Positions 51,308-60,800 of a stretch of DNA of 64,000 nt are shown here, piece by piece. The notes under the pieces are model-generated. The model did no database searches. It had not been told where the DNA came from and saw only the letters and a program-made list of their open reading frames with translations. How positions within the stretch are numbered: the stretch's first letter is position 1; each line of letters starts with the position of its first letter. Where the stretch lies: positions 2,043,423 to 2,107,422 of the forward strand of contig NZ_CP102279.1 of NCBI RefSeq assembly GCF_025150245.1, given 5' to 3'. Made by a program: the position numbers and the translations under genes. The stretch comes from Dorea formicigenerans (lineage in GTDB: Bacteria > Bacillota > Clostridia > Lachnospirales > Lachnospiraceae).

Positions 51308-51637
51308 CTACATATTTTTGTTTGGAACAGGGCGGATACCCTTACAGGTAATCTTCTCCACTAATACAGGGAAATTTCCTCTCTGCACATAAGGGGCATA
51401 AACTGGTTCTTCCAGTTCCACCACAGCATAAGGCTCAATCTTCGGAAGTTCCGTTGCTTCCAAGCGAATATCCACGCTGTTTCCAAGTTTCATGCTTCCA
51501 AGATGAAGTTTTAAGGCTTCCACTTCCTCTGTTTTCTTCTTACTGTCTTTATCATAGCGGTAACAGTTATCCGCACCCATAAAGCGAAGTTCTCCAAATG
51601 CTTCTTTTACCTGTTCTTTTGTCAATGTAATCTGCAT
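51308..51637 (-). CDS. DUF961 (YdcP-like) protein
   Basis: A 109-residue protein of the DUF961 family found in Tn916-like elements (Orf23/YdcP). The ATG at 51637 is preferred because AAGGA lies six bases upstream. It has KEAFGELRFMGADNCYRYD and VELEEPVYAPYVQRGNFPVL. Its exact role in transfer or replication is not known. Confidence 0.88.
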   Translation of the reverse strand: MQITLTKEQVKEAFGELRFMGADNCYRYDKDSKKKTEEVEALKLHLGSMKLGNSVDIRLEATELPKIEPYAVVELEEPVYAPYVQRGNFPVLVEKITCKGIRPVPNKNM

Positions 51638-51713
51638 ACACATTCCTTTCTCCCCGTTGAACCGATAGGTCAGTTTCTCATATTTTCATTTTCCTATTAC
51701 GACGCCGTTCATT

Positions 51714-51731
51714 GTTCAGTTTTTTCTGAAC
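51714..51731. promoter_or_regulatory. Operator-like palindrome in the divergent promoter
   Basis: GTTCAGTTTTTTCTGAAC is a perfect palindrome with a T-rich spacer between the DUF961 and XRE genes. A half site TTCTGAAC recurs at about 51810 near a TATAGT box. It is a likely binding site for the XRE repressor controlling mobilization genes. Confidence 0.55.
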
Positions 51732-51887
51732 TTAATTGTATATTAGCACAGGCATATTCGTTTTGCAATAGAAAGTTTAGTTTTTTATAAACTTTTTGTT
51801 TTCTTTTTTCTGAACTTGTGGTATAGTGTCCTTAGACGATAAGATATGAGAAGTTATAACGAGATATGGAAAGAGAGGGTTTTTCAG

Positions 51888-52571
51888 ATGAATACAATCG
51901 CAGAACGGATTAAATTTGCCATGAGAGCAAAAAATAAAAAACAGGTGGACATAGTCAAAGATACAGGTATCAGCAAAGGGGCGTTCAGTTCCTATCTTTC
52001 GGGACAATACAATCCAAAAGCCGATAAAATGGAATTGATTGCCGACTCCTTAGATGTAGACTTGCGGTGGCTTTACGGAGAAAATGTACCTATGGAACAT
52101 ACAAGTAAGAATAACAATGCCCTGCAATATGTCTTTTATAACAACTCCTGCTCCGAGTATCTTCTTGATAATTTAGACGATATCTATATTGCCATGATGA
52201 CCCAATATGCCGCCCTTATTCCACGCTTTTATGTTCTTGTCAATCGTGCTGGAAATGCAATGCACCTATTACCTTTATTTTTGAAAGAAGACAGTTCCGA
52301 GTTCTACGAATGTCCGTCTGATTTCTTCTATTCCGACAGGCATACTATTTTTACAAGAGATTTTGAAAGTATTCACATGGTATTAACAACCGCCACGATT
52401 TACTATTACGGAATTGATACAAAAACTTATGAACCGAAAGTTACCAAACTTGCCTACTCACAGACTGACGATTGCTTTTATATTGACAATGAAGTACATG
52501 ATTGTCATATCAAAGCATTTGAAAAAGAAGTGGTAAAAGAAGCACTTTACTTAAAACACAACGCCCAGTAA
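51888..52571 (+). CDS. XRE-family regulator of the element
   Basis: A 227-residue protein with an N-terminal HTH (KKQVDIVKDTGISKGAFSSYLSGQYNPKADKM) and a C-terminal domain of unknown fold. The ATG at 51888 has GAGAGGG upstream. It is divergent from the mobilization genes and next to an operator-like palindrome, so it probably represses them and itself. Confidence 0.85.
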   Translation: MNTIAERIKFAMRAKNKKQVDIVKDTGISKGAFSSYLSGQYNPKADKMELIADSLDVDLRWLYGENVPMEHTSKNNNALQYVFYNNSCSEYLLDNLDDIYIAMMTQYAALIPRFYVLVNRAGNAMHLLPLFLKEDSSEFYECPSDFFYSDRHTIFTRDFESIHMVLTTATIYYYGIDTKTYEPKVTKLAYSQTDDCFYIDNEVHDCHIKAFEKEVVKEALYLKHNAQ

Positions 52572-52577
52572 CAGACA

Positions 52578-52614
52578 AGAGGACTTGCAAGGTTTCTGAC
52601 CTTTCAAGTCCTCT
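52578..52614 (+). terminator. Terminator of the XRE gene
   Basis: AGAGGACTTG pairs with CAAGTCCTCT across a loop containing a small AAGGTTTCTGACCTT hairpin. No long T-run follows. Confidence 0.6.
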
Positions 52615-52628
52615 GCTGTATCATGGTT

Positions 52629-52700
52629 CTGTTGGCTGTGTCCGTTCCGTCAAGGACTGCCCTACGGCGTATCGGCTACGCCTTGTTCCTTGACCTCACT
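52629..52700. repeat. 72-bp direct repeat, copy 1
   Basis: Contains CTGTTGGCTGTGTCCGTTCC, then GTCAAGGACTGCCC and a GGCGTATCGGCTACGCC hairpin ending CCTTGACCTCACT. It is almost identical to 53290-53361. The repeat can itself fold (GTCAAGGA with TCCTTGAC). Confidence 0.9.
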
Positions 52701-53151
52701 ACATTTCTCTCAACTTTTTAGAAATCAGTAAATTGACTGTAATCAATGGAATTACTATACAAAAGAAACTAACGGTAAACCATAGTGGTATATCCCTCTC
52801 TAATTGAACACGAAAAAGCAGAATAATTGCCATAAATATGGTTCCCAAAATCTCCATAAAATTCAACAATTTTTTGCGGAATTCTTGTAGACGCATCCGA
52901 TTTTGTATCCTTTCAGATTTCCCTATTACATAATTTACTTGCATATCATTTACATCTTCATCTGATATAAGTTCATCCATACTTACATCTAGTTCTAATG
53001 CCAGTTTTTTTGCCGTAATCAAATCTGGACATCTTGAACCATTTTCCCAACGACAAACTGTCTGCCTTGAAACATATAACTTATCTGCCAGTTGTTGCTG
53101 AGTGAGATTTTTTTCTTCTCTGAATTTTTTGATGTTATCATTTAATGCCAT
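52699..53151 (-). CDS. Membrane-bound XRE-family regulator
   Basis: A 150-residue protein with an N-terminal HTH (NLTQQQLADKLYVSRQTVCRWENGSRCPD) and two C-terminal helices (about 100-145) typical of membrane-tethered XRE regulators. The start at 53151 follows GGTATGGAGT. The gene is bracketed by the 72-bp direct repeats and its stop codon overlaps the edge of the first, so it was probably swapped in as a module. Confidence 0.8.
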   Translation of the reverse strand: MALNDNIKKFREEKNLTQQQLADKLYVSRQTVCRWENGSRCPDLITAKKLALELDVSMDELISDEDVNDMQVNYVIGKSERIQNRMRLQEFRKKLLNFMEILGTIFMAIILLFRVQLERDIPLWFTVSFFCIVIPLITVNLLISKKLREM

Positions 53152-53289
53152 ACTCCATACCTCTCTTTCACTCACATCATATAACAATAAAACCTACAAT
53201 AAAAGTACCAGTATGTATTTCTCTTGTTTCCATTTTGGTAACATCTGTTTATTCCAAGTTTTCTATACCATAATACCGATATATGGCTG

Positions 53290-53361
53290 CTGTTGGCTGT
53301 ATCCGTTCCGTCAAGGACTGCCCTACGGCGTATCGGCTTCGCCTTGACCCTTGACCTCACT
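53290..53361. repeat. 72-bp direct repeat, copy 2
   Basis: Matches 52629-52700 over the whole length with a handful of substitutions (GTATCC for GTGTCC, GGCTTCGCC for GGCTACGCC, GACCC for GTTCC). The remaining bases of the 53152-53477 gap hold only the cargo gene leader. Confidence 0.9.
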
Positions 53362-53477
53362 TTTATTATATCAACTTTATCAAATAGTAATTGTTCTCAT
53401 ATATTTTCAATGTTACAATAAAATCAAAAACTTCAAAAAATAAATTACAACTATTATTTTTTCATGGAGGAAATAAA

Positions 53478-54779
53478 ATGTATTCAGTCACACAACGAAT
53501 TAGTAAAATAAAACAGCCTAGAGGTGGATATATTAAACGAAAAGATTTTACATGTATTACCTTAGAAGATGGAATTGAACTAAATTCTCAAGAAAACATC
53601 CATCCAAGTTTAATTGGTCTTGTTATTGACTATATGACCAGATTCTGTATGGGAACACCTAAAGAAACTGCCTTTCATATCTCTATACTCGGAGCTAAAA
53701 TAGCTAAAAATGAATTTGTTGCTTATAAATTACTTTCCAAAATTAATGGATTAGATACTGAATCTATTATTAGCGCAAGCAAATTAGTGGGATATGACGT
53801 GTGTTATCGAGCAGGAATGGCTTATTTTAAGCCAGTATCAGAAATCACCCCTGATACGAATACTATTACAAACATTATAACAATGATAAAAAGAACTTTG
53901 TCTTTTTGGGAACAATATGGTCCAATCATTAAAGATGGTTTTACTTTTGAAGGTGGATACACATCTATCATATCAGCAGGTGATGGAGATTATTTAACCA
54001 AAGATACTTTATGGGATTTAAAAGTATTAAAAGAAGAAATCAAACCCAAATACACCTTACAATTACTTATATATTTAATTATGGGACAACATTCTGTACA
54101 TAAAGAATTTAAGAATATAACACAGTTAGGTATTTATAATCCACGCTTAAATAAAGTATACATCATTAAATTAGACGCTATATCTCAATCTATAATAGAT
54201 ACCGTATCACGTGATGTTATAGGTTATGGAATATCAAGTGAAGAATTAAAAGAATTACATACAGCACAGTTGGATGAACTTAAAAAGAATTTCTTTAAAA
54301 CTCCTATTCAAAAAAGTTCTCCAAACGCAAATGATTCTGATGACTATTTAGATAAAAAAATTTATGGATATTCAAGCAAAAAAAAATATATGTCCGTAGC
54401 ATTTCCTCCTAAAATAATTGATGAATCAATATATGAAAAAGAACCTATTTTTTGGAGTGGCAATGCTCTTCCTTCCATTATCACCCAAAAGAATCTTTCA
54501 TATATAGTAAGATTTAAAGCTTGTTTCAACCTAAAAAAAGGAAAAGAACCTTTTGTCATGAATAAAACAAGTTTTCTTTACCCTTTTAACAAAGCTTTAA
54601 CTACATCTGACATTTACGATTCTAAGTCTAAGAAATATTACTCACAATATTTAGACAAGAATGGTAACATAGTAAAATCAAAACCAACCCTAATATTAAC
54701 CAGTGATGATTTCAAATTATTTCAAGAGTTATATATTGTAAAGGATTTAGAAATCCTAGATGGATGTTACTTTTTATAA
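53478..54779 (+). CDS. Cargo protein: PD-(D/E)XK nuclease with DNA-polymerase-B-like C-terminus
   Basis: A 433-residue AT-rich gene with ATGGAGG before the ATG at 53478. Residues 165-232 look like a PD-(D/E)XK nuclease core: GDGDY with D171, TLWDLK with D180 and K182, then Q195 in TLQLLIYLIMG and LGIYNPRLNKVYIIKL. Residues 300-433 resemble part of a phi29-type protein-primed DNA polymerase: EKEPIFWSG, IVRFKACFNLKKGKEPF and the terminal ILTSDDFKLFQELYIVKDLE. The polymerase motif A aspartate is lost and the gene stops before motif B. Function unknown; an anti-phage role is inference from the element cargo position. Confidence 0.6.
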   Translation: MYSVTQRISKIKQPRGGYIKRKDFTCITLEDGIELNSQENIHPSLIGLVIDYMTRFCMGTPKETAFHISILGAKIAKNEFVAYKLLSKINGLDTESIISASKLVGYDVCYRAGMAYFKPVSEITPDTNTITNIITMIKRTLSFWEQYGPIIKDGFTFEGGYTSIISAGDGDYLTKDTLWDLKVLKEEIKPKYTLQLLIYLIMGQHSVHKEFKNITQLGIYNPRLNKVYIIKLDAISQSIIDTVSRDVIGYGISSEELKELHTAQLDELKKNFFKTPIQKSSPNANDSDDYLDKKIYGYSSKKKYMSVAFPPKIIDESIYEKEPIFWSGNALPSIITQKNLSYIVRFKACFNLKKGKEPFVMNKTSFLYPFNKALTTSDIYDSKSKKYYSQYLDKNGNIVKSKPTLILTSDDFKLFQELYIVKDLEILDGCYFL

Positions 54780-54823
54780 CTATAATGCAAAATAGCCTTA
54801 TTTTTTATCAATTATATCAAATA

Positions 54824-54858
54824 GACGCAGGAAGTATTTCCACTACCTGCGTCCATTT
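54824..54858 (+). terminator. Terminator of the cargo gene
   Basis: GACGCAGG pairs with CCTGCGTC around a 14-nt loop and CATTTTG follows. Confidence 0.7.
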
Positions 54859-54870
54859 TGACTTGAAATA

Positions 54871-54912
54871 TTTACTCCATTTTCTTTCAATCTTTACTCC
54901 AAATTTACTCCA
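54871..54912. repeat. Right arm-type integrase repeats
   Basis: Three copies of TTTACTCCA at 54871, 54893 and 54904, in the same orientation as the two at the left end. The rest of the 54859-55050 stretch shows no gene. Confidence 0.65.
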
Positions 54913-55050
54913 TTTTAAAAATCTGTTACGATATTTTACAGTATTCTATGATACCTTTCCCTTGAAGAAAAATGTCTGTAACCCTTGATTTCAAGCGAAT
55001 TTTTCAATATTCCCAAGCACTTTATTCTGTTGTGAGAATTTCTTCTCAAA

Positions 55051-55068
55051 TTATTTCATTACAATATT
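55051..55068. other. Right attachment site (att core) in leuS
   Basis: TTATTTCATTACAATATT is both the last five sense codons plus stop of leuS and an exact copy of 48575-48592. Insertion therefore leaves the LeuS protein unchanged. Confidence 0.88.
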
Positions 55069-57480
55069 AATAATCTTCTTCGGAACGTAGATTTCTTTTA
55101 CGATATTTCCTGTCAGTTTATCTGCGATTGCTTCTTTTCCTGCTGCAATTGCATCGTCTTTGGAAATGTCTGTTGGTACTGAGATGACAGCTTTTGTCTT
55201 ACCGTTGATCTGTACAGGTACCTGGATTTCATCGTCTTTCATCTCATTCTCATCGTATGTCGGCCATCCGGCTTTGAATACGCTGCCTTCGTGTCCTAAC
55301 TGCTCCCAGAGTTCCTCTGCTACATGAGGTGCAAATGGGGAAAGCAGTACTGCAACTGTTGACAGTGTCTCTTTGTCAATTCCGCCTTCTTTCTTAGCAA
55401 TCTCGATGAGCTTATTGTTGTGCTCCATGAATGCAGAGATGACTGTATTCAAGCTGAAGCTCTCCAGACGTGTTGTTACATCATAGACAAGTTTATGACG
55501 CTCTTTGATCATCTCTTTCGAAGCTTTTACATCTGAATCTTTGCTGTCCATAACAAGATTCCACAGACGTTTCAGGAAACGGTTTACTCCGTCAATTCCA
55601 CGGTCATCCCACTCTGCGTCTAACTCCGGTGGTCCTACGAAAAGCTCATACATTCTCAGGGAATCGCATCCATAATCTCTTACAAGATCATCCGGTGATA
55701 CAACATTTCCCTTAGATTTACTCATCTTGATTCCGTTCTTTCCTGTAATCATTCCCTGGTTGAACAGTTTGTGAAATGGTTCGTCAAAGTCAATGACTCC
55801 GATGTCGTTCAGGAATTTTGTATAGAATCTGGAATACAGAAGGTGAAGAACGGCATGCTCTACTCCACCGATGTACATATCTACCGGAAGCATCTCATCT
55901 GCTTTTTCTCTGGAAACCAGTTCTTTGTCATTATGGTTATCCACATAACGCAGGAAATACCATGATGATCCTGCCCACTGTGGCATTGTATTTGTCTCTC
56001 TCTTAGCGTCAGCACCGCACTGTGGACACTTACAGTTTACCCACTCATCGATTGCAGCAAGCGGTGATTCACCAGTTCCTGTCGGCTCATAGGATTCTAC
56101 CTCTGGCAGACGAAGTGGCAATTCTTCTTCCGGTACCGGAACATTTCCACACTTCGGACAATGAACGATCGGAATTGGCTCTCCCCAGTATCTCTGACGT
56201 GAGAATACCCAGTCACGCAGCTTGTAGTTTACGGTTGCGCGTCCGATTCCTCTCTCCTCGATAATATGTGGTGCCTCTTTTTTCAGTACGGCAGACTCCA
56301 TACCATTCCACTCACCGGAATTGATCATTGTTCCGACAGCTTCAGTATAAGCCTCTGTCATATTCTCAATCTCTTTACCATCTTTTGCAATAACCTGAAT
56401 GATTGGGATATTGAATTTTGTTGCAAACTCGAAGTCACGATCGTCATGAGCAGGTACACACATAATAGCTCCTGTACCGTAATCAGCCAGTACATAATCA
56501 GATAACCAAATTGGAACTTTTGCTCCATTTAACGGGTTGATTGCATATGTTCCTGTAAATACACCTGTCTTTTCTTTATCCTGCATACGGTCAACGTTAG
56601 ATTTCATAGATGCATCGTAAATGTATTTTTCTACTGCATCTCTTGTCTCGTCTGTTGCAAGGCTCTTAGCAAGTTCATGCTCCGGAGCCAGTACCATAAA
56701 TGTTGCTCCGTGAAGTGTATCTGGTCTTGTTGTATAAACTGTAATCTTCTCATCTCTTCCTTCTACCGGGAAATCTACCTCTGCACCGTAAGATTTTCCG
56801 ATCCAGTCAGCCTGCATCTTCTTAACTTTCTCAGGCCAGTCAAGCTTGTCCAGATCATTTAGAAGTCTGTCTGCATATTTTGTGATACGAAGCATCCACT
56901 GACGAAGATTCTTCTTTGTAACTTCAGCTCCACAACGCTCACATTTTCCGCCTACGACCTCTTCATTGGCAAGACCTGTCTTACAGGATGGGCACCAGTT
57001 GATTGGGAACTCTTTCTCATAAGCAAGTCCTTCTTTGAACATCTTTACAAAAATCCACTGTGTCCACTTGTAGAAGTTTGGATCTGTTGTGTTGACCTCA
57101 CGATCCCAGTCATAAAGAGCTGCGATTTCATTGATCTGACGCTTAATATTTTTAATATTAGCTGCTGTTGAAATCTCCGGGTGAACTCCCATCTTAATTG
57201 CGTAGTTCTCTGCCGGAAGTCCGAATGCATCCCAGCCCATTGGATGAATGATATAATAGCCCTGCTGTAATTTATATCTGCTCCATACATCAGAGATTAC
57301 ATATCCTCTCCAATGACCTACATGAAGTCCGTTACCTGAAGGATATGGAAACATATCCAGGCAGTAATATTTTTCTTTTTTCTTTCCATTCTCATCAAAC
57401 TGGACATTGACCGGATTCTCTTCCCATTTGTCACGCCACTTTTTCTCGATCGCCTTATGATTGTAAGGTATCTTAGACAT
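55051..57480 (-). CDS. leuS: Leucyl-tRNA synthetase
   Basis: An 809-residue class I synthetase. The HIGH motif is PSGNGLHVGHWRGY, the KMSKS loop is GIKMSKSKGNVVSPDD, and the CP1 editing domain has the TTRPDTLHGATF site. The start at 57480 (MSKIPYNHKAIEKKW) follows AGAGAGGAAAT; the longer frame upstream runs into the T-box. It is under T-box control and its 3' end hosts the integrated element. Confidence 0.97.
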   Translation of the reverse strand: MSKIPYNHKAIEKKWRDKWEENPVNVQFDENGKKKEKYYCLDMFPYPSGNGLHVGHWRGYVISDVWSRYKLQQGYYIIHPMGWDAFGLPAENYAIKMGVHPEISTAANIKNIKRQINEIAALYDWDREVNTTDPNFYKWTQWIFVKMFKEGLAYEKEFPINWCPSCKTGLANEEVVGGKCERCGAEVTKKNLRQWMLRITKYADRLLNDLDKLDWPEKVKKMQADWIGKSYGAEVDFPVEGRDEKITVYTTRPDTLHGATFMVLAPEHELAKSLATDETRDAVEKYIYDASMKSNVDRMQDKEKTGVFTGTYAINPLNGAKVPIWLSDYVLADYGTGAIMCVPAHDDRDFEFATKFNIPIIQVIAKDGKEIENMTEAYTEAVGTMINSGEWNGMESAVLKKEAPHIIEERGIGRATVNYKLRDWVFSRQRYWGEPIPIVHCPKCGNVPVPEEELPLRLPEVESYEPTGTGESPLAAIDEWVNCKCPQCGADAKRETNTMPQWAGSSWYFLRYVDNHNDKELVSREKADEMLPVDMYIGGVEHAVLHLLYSRFYTKFLNDIGVIDFDEPFHKLFNQGMITGKNGIKMSKSKGNVVSPDDLVRDYGCDSLRMYELFVGPPELDAEWDDRGIDGVNRFLKRLWNLVMDSKDSDVKASKEMIKERHKLVYDVTTRLESFSLNTVISAFMEHNNKLIEIAKKEGGIDKETLSTVAVLLSPFAPHVAEELWEQLGHEGSVFKAGWPTYDENEMKDDEIQVPVQINGKTKAVISVPTDISKDDAIAAGKEAIADKLTGNIVKEIYVPKKIINIVMK

Positions 57481-57526
57481 ATTGATTTCCTCTCTTTCTG
57501 CAATACTGCATCTAAAATAAAATGAA

Positions 57527-57790
57527 AGCCTTCTCATCTCCAAAGAGACGAAAAGGCTTGATTCCGTGGTACCACTCTTCTTCATATGAATTCTCATATG
57601 CACTCATTGCTTCTGTAACGGGAAGTCCCGCTCCTGCCTATGTTGTCCTTACGATAAATGTCTGACCTGTTCAGCAGAAGAACTCCGAGGCGAGTTGGGA
57701 GATTACGTCATTGCCTTGCACCCTCCGGCAACTCTCTGAAAACGATAGGCTCTTAATACTCCTCTTCCATGTCTCTTTCATATTCTTCAT
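57527..57790 (-). promoter_or_regulatory. T-box riboswitch of leuS
   Basis: On the minus strand Stem I shows AGAGAGTTGCC and GGTGCAAGGC. The antiterminator bulge is GAGTGGTACCACGG, and a terminator follows at 57527-57560 (AGCCTTTTCGTCTC pairing with GAGATGAGAAGGCT, then TTTC). A CUC triplet in TAATCTCCC is a plausible leucine specifier. The 57791-57873 remainder contains its promoter. Confidence 0.93.
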
Positions 57791-57873
57791 TATTATAAGA
57801 AGAATGATAAAATAAGTCAAGACTCAATCCGAAGTTTTCTGCCTTTTTCAACAGTCAATTTTCATAAAATGTA

Positions 57874-60800
57874 TTATTTCTTGCGCTGAAATCTGGCACT
57901 GATTATCATAATGATTGCTGCAAGTGAAATCAATACTGCTATGAAATATCCAACCGGCTTATTGTTATCTCCGGTTTTGATTCTATCCCATACAGTTCCC
58001 GGCTGTTTCTTTACACTTTTTACCTGAGTTCCATTCGTTTTAGATTTTCCAGAATCATTTTTCTGATTCGTCAATCCCGCCTTGTTCTCTACAATCTCGA
58101 ACTTATCCTTTCCACTTGGTTCAGATGCTAATTCATAATCTTTATTCAGATTAGAAGTGTCCATGTAAATGTCGTAAAGTCCGACTTTTTCACCTGATTT
58201 ACGGCTCAGATAAATTCCAAGTGAATCACCTTCGACTAATCCGTCTCCTTCTACTGTATAAGTCAGCGCCGGATCTTTCTGACCTTTCACTTTCTGTTTC
58301 TTATCAATCGCCACAGTAATTGCACGCTTCTTAATTGTAAGTGTTCCTGATTCCAGATTATACTTATAATTTGAATTCTGGTTTGCCACCTGCACATCTA
58401 ATGTATAAGTTCCAACATGATTACCATCTTCGCGTTTCACAACGGAAATGTCTCCAAGGTTCTCCTTATCACTGACTCCGGATATTTGATAAGTAAACTC
58501 CGGAAATGTATTGCCGTACTGTGCTTTACAAGAATCCGCTGTAATTGTAACTTCTTTTGAAATAATTGTATGTGTTCCTTTATTGACCTTGATTGTACGC
58601 AGATAGTTTCTGGATACAGATTCCGGAACAGTTACTGTAATAGCATGAGAACCAATTGCTTCATCACTTCCGGCACATGCGATTGTATCCTGTATTGCAG
58701 CGATATCTCTCTGTGCTATATTCTTTGTCTGAATAATCACACTGTTCAAATTCAATTTCTGTCCATAAGTAGTCTCTGCGTTTCCGACTGTCACATTCCC
58801 CTGGGCAACTGCTTTTGTGATAACCAGTGTTCCAACTTCTGATTCTGCATTATCATAGATTGCTACTACCCGGTACATTCCTGCATCTATTGGAGCACTT
58901 GAATTCTCTACCGGAGATACATTCGTTGAAGTCTGTAAAATGTTCTGGTATTCCAGCGCTGCTTCTCCAAGCTTATCTCCGTCCTCATTGTATGCGTAAG
59001 CAGTCATGCCGTGTTCATTTCCATCATAACTTGCATATACGATCTTTTTTTCGAACTGAATTGTATTTTTCGCTTCACCAATCGTATAAGTTCTTACAAT
59101 TGGTATTGCCAAATAGTTACCGCCGATAATAGAGATTGTTTCAATATATTCTCCCTCTTCTTTAAAAGCTTCCGTTCCAGACACAATTTCACCTGTTGCG
59201 GTCTTACCAACAAAATTAGTTCTAATTCCAGGTGTATCTCCCACAGCATTTCCATCTACTTCAATATGACCACCAAAATCAAAGCTTTCTGCCTCTGCTG
59301 CTGTTAAACGGTTGTGTTTATTTTCAATATTTTGATTAAATGAAAGTTTTGCATTTGTCTTTTTCTGTGCAATTACAAGTGTGCCAACACCAATGGCTGT
59401 ATTATAATTACTGTTGACTGTCACACCAGCTGCTGTGTATACTCCAGCCTCTGTTGGAAGTTCACCGATATGAATTGTAACATCATTTATTCCAGGAACA
59501 ATCTTCTCAAGAATATTGATTACTTTTTCAATTCCATTGATCACTCCTGCTATATCGCTTTCAGAACCAATAATACCTTGAATTTTTTCAAACAATTCCG
59601 GTAACTGTCCAACTTTAATCGAAGTCATTCCCAAACTTCTCATTACCTCTTGTACAGATTTCTTTCCATATATCGGAATATTCGTTCCTGCAATATCATT
59701 AACCGTCACCTCGGACAAATCTATGCTGGCATATTTTTCACCAGATGCCGTAATTCCAACAATCAGCCCAATTGCTTTTGCTTCTTCTGGTGAAGCTGTA
59801 AATATTGGTGCTTCAAAACTTTCACCGTAAGTAATCTTCTGGGAATTTACAGATACTGTCGCATCACCTTTTGTAATTGTAATTGTTGCCGTTGCCACAG
59901 AATCTTTATAATCATCATCACCCGCATAAGACACTGTCAACTCCTGCTGTCCCACGATCCGGTTATAGCTGAGTGTCAGTTCACTCTTATCAACCGGCAA
60001 TGTATTTCCATCTTTGTCCTGAACTGTAATATACTGAAGTAATTCCTGTTTCATCACATCTTCTGTGTTGTACTGAATTGTGATACCTTCCTGAATGACC
60101 ACCTGTGTCTCAATTCGCTCATCGGAAATGCTCACGGTTGTTTCTGCCTCTAATGGAGCATACTGTGAATTTCCTTTATAACTGATGCGGATTTTTTCAG
60201 TATCATTATTTCCAAACTCATGTGCAAAAACTCCCACAATTGGTTTATAATCTAACTCTTGCCAGCCAAGACCACTTTGATACTGAATTTCAACATCATC
60301 AATTGAAATATTGTTGGGAATTGTATTTTCTTTATTAACAACAGTATTAAAAATGTTGTTCTTCAAACGTTCAACATTCATTCCTTTATGATAAGAAACT
60401 ATTACATTTTCTTTAAGAGCAAGTACTTCTTTTACAACTTTTGGGCTGATAGTAATAGTAGCTTGATTCGTCTCACCTGAATACCATGAAAAAGATGCTG
60501 CATACTTCTCAAAGCTTAAATCGGAAACACTGGCTTGATCCACAGTTACACCTTCAATCGCATAGCCCTTTTGAGGTATAATCTTGATCTGAAAATTTTC
60601 ATTGAGATTTACTCTTGTATCTTCATTTTCTATAAGTGTGTCATTAATATATACCTCTGCATTTTCTGTCTGCCCTATCTTTACATTAACATAATTTGTA
60701 GCAATGTATTCAACTTTTACAGTGACATCATCATCAAATATAACCTCATACATTCCGTTAGCGTCCGGAGTTAACTTTCGTTCTCCTTGACTTCCACCTG

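Larger units (their letters stand above)
48575..55068. mobile_element. Integrative mobilizable element inserted in leuS
   Basis: A 6.5-kb element bounded by an exact 18-bp direct repeat, of which one copy is the last codons and stop of leuS. It encodes integrase, excisionase, a MobT/Rep_trans initiator and a DUF961 protein in Tn916-like order, plus two XRE regulators and a cargo gene. There are no conjugation genes, so transfer would need a helper element. Arm-type TTTACTCCA repeats lie just inside both ends. Confidence 0.9.

Noticed and set aside
52629-53361. CRISPR-like direct repeats
   Set aside because: Only two 72-bp copies separated by a gene; no regular spacers or cas genes. No CRISPR array is visible anywhere in the window.
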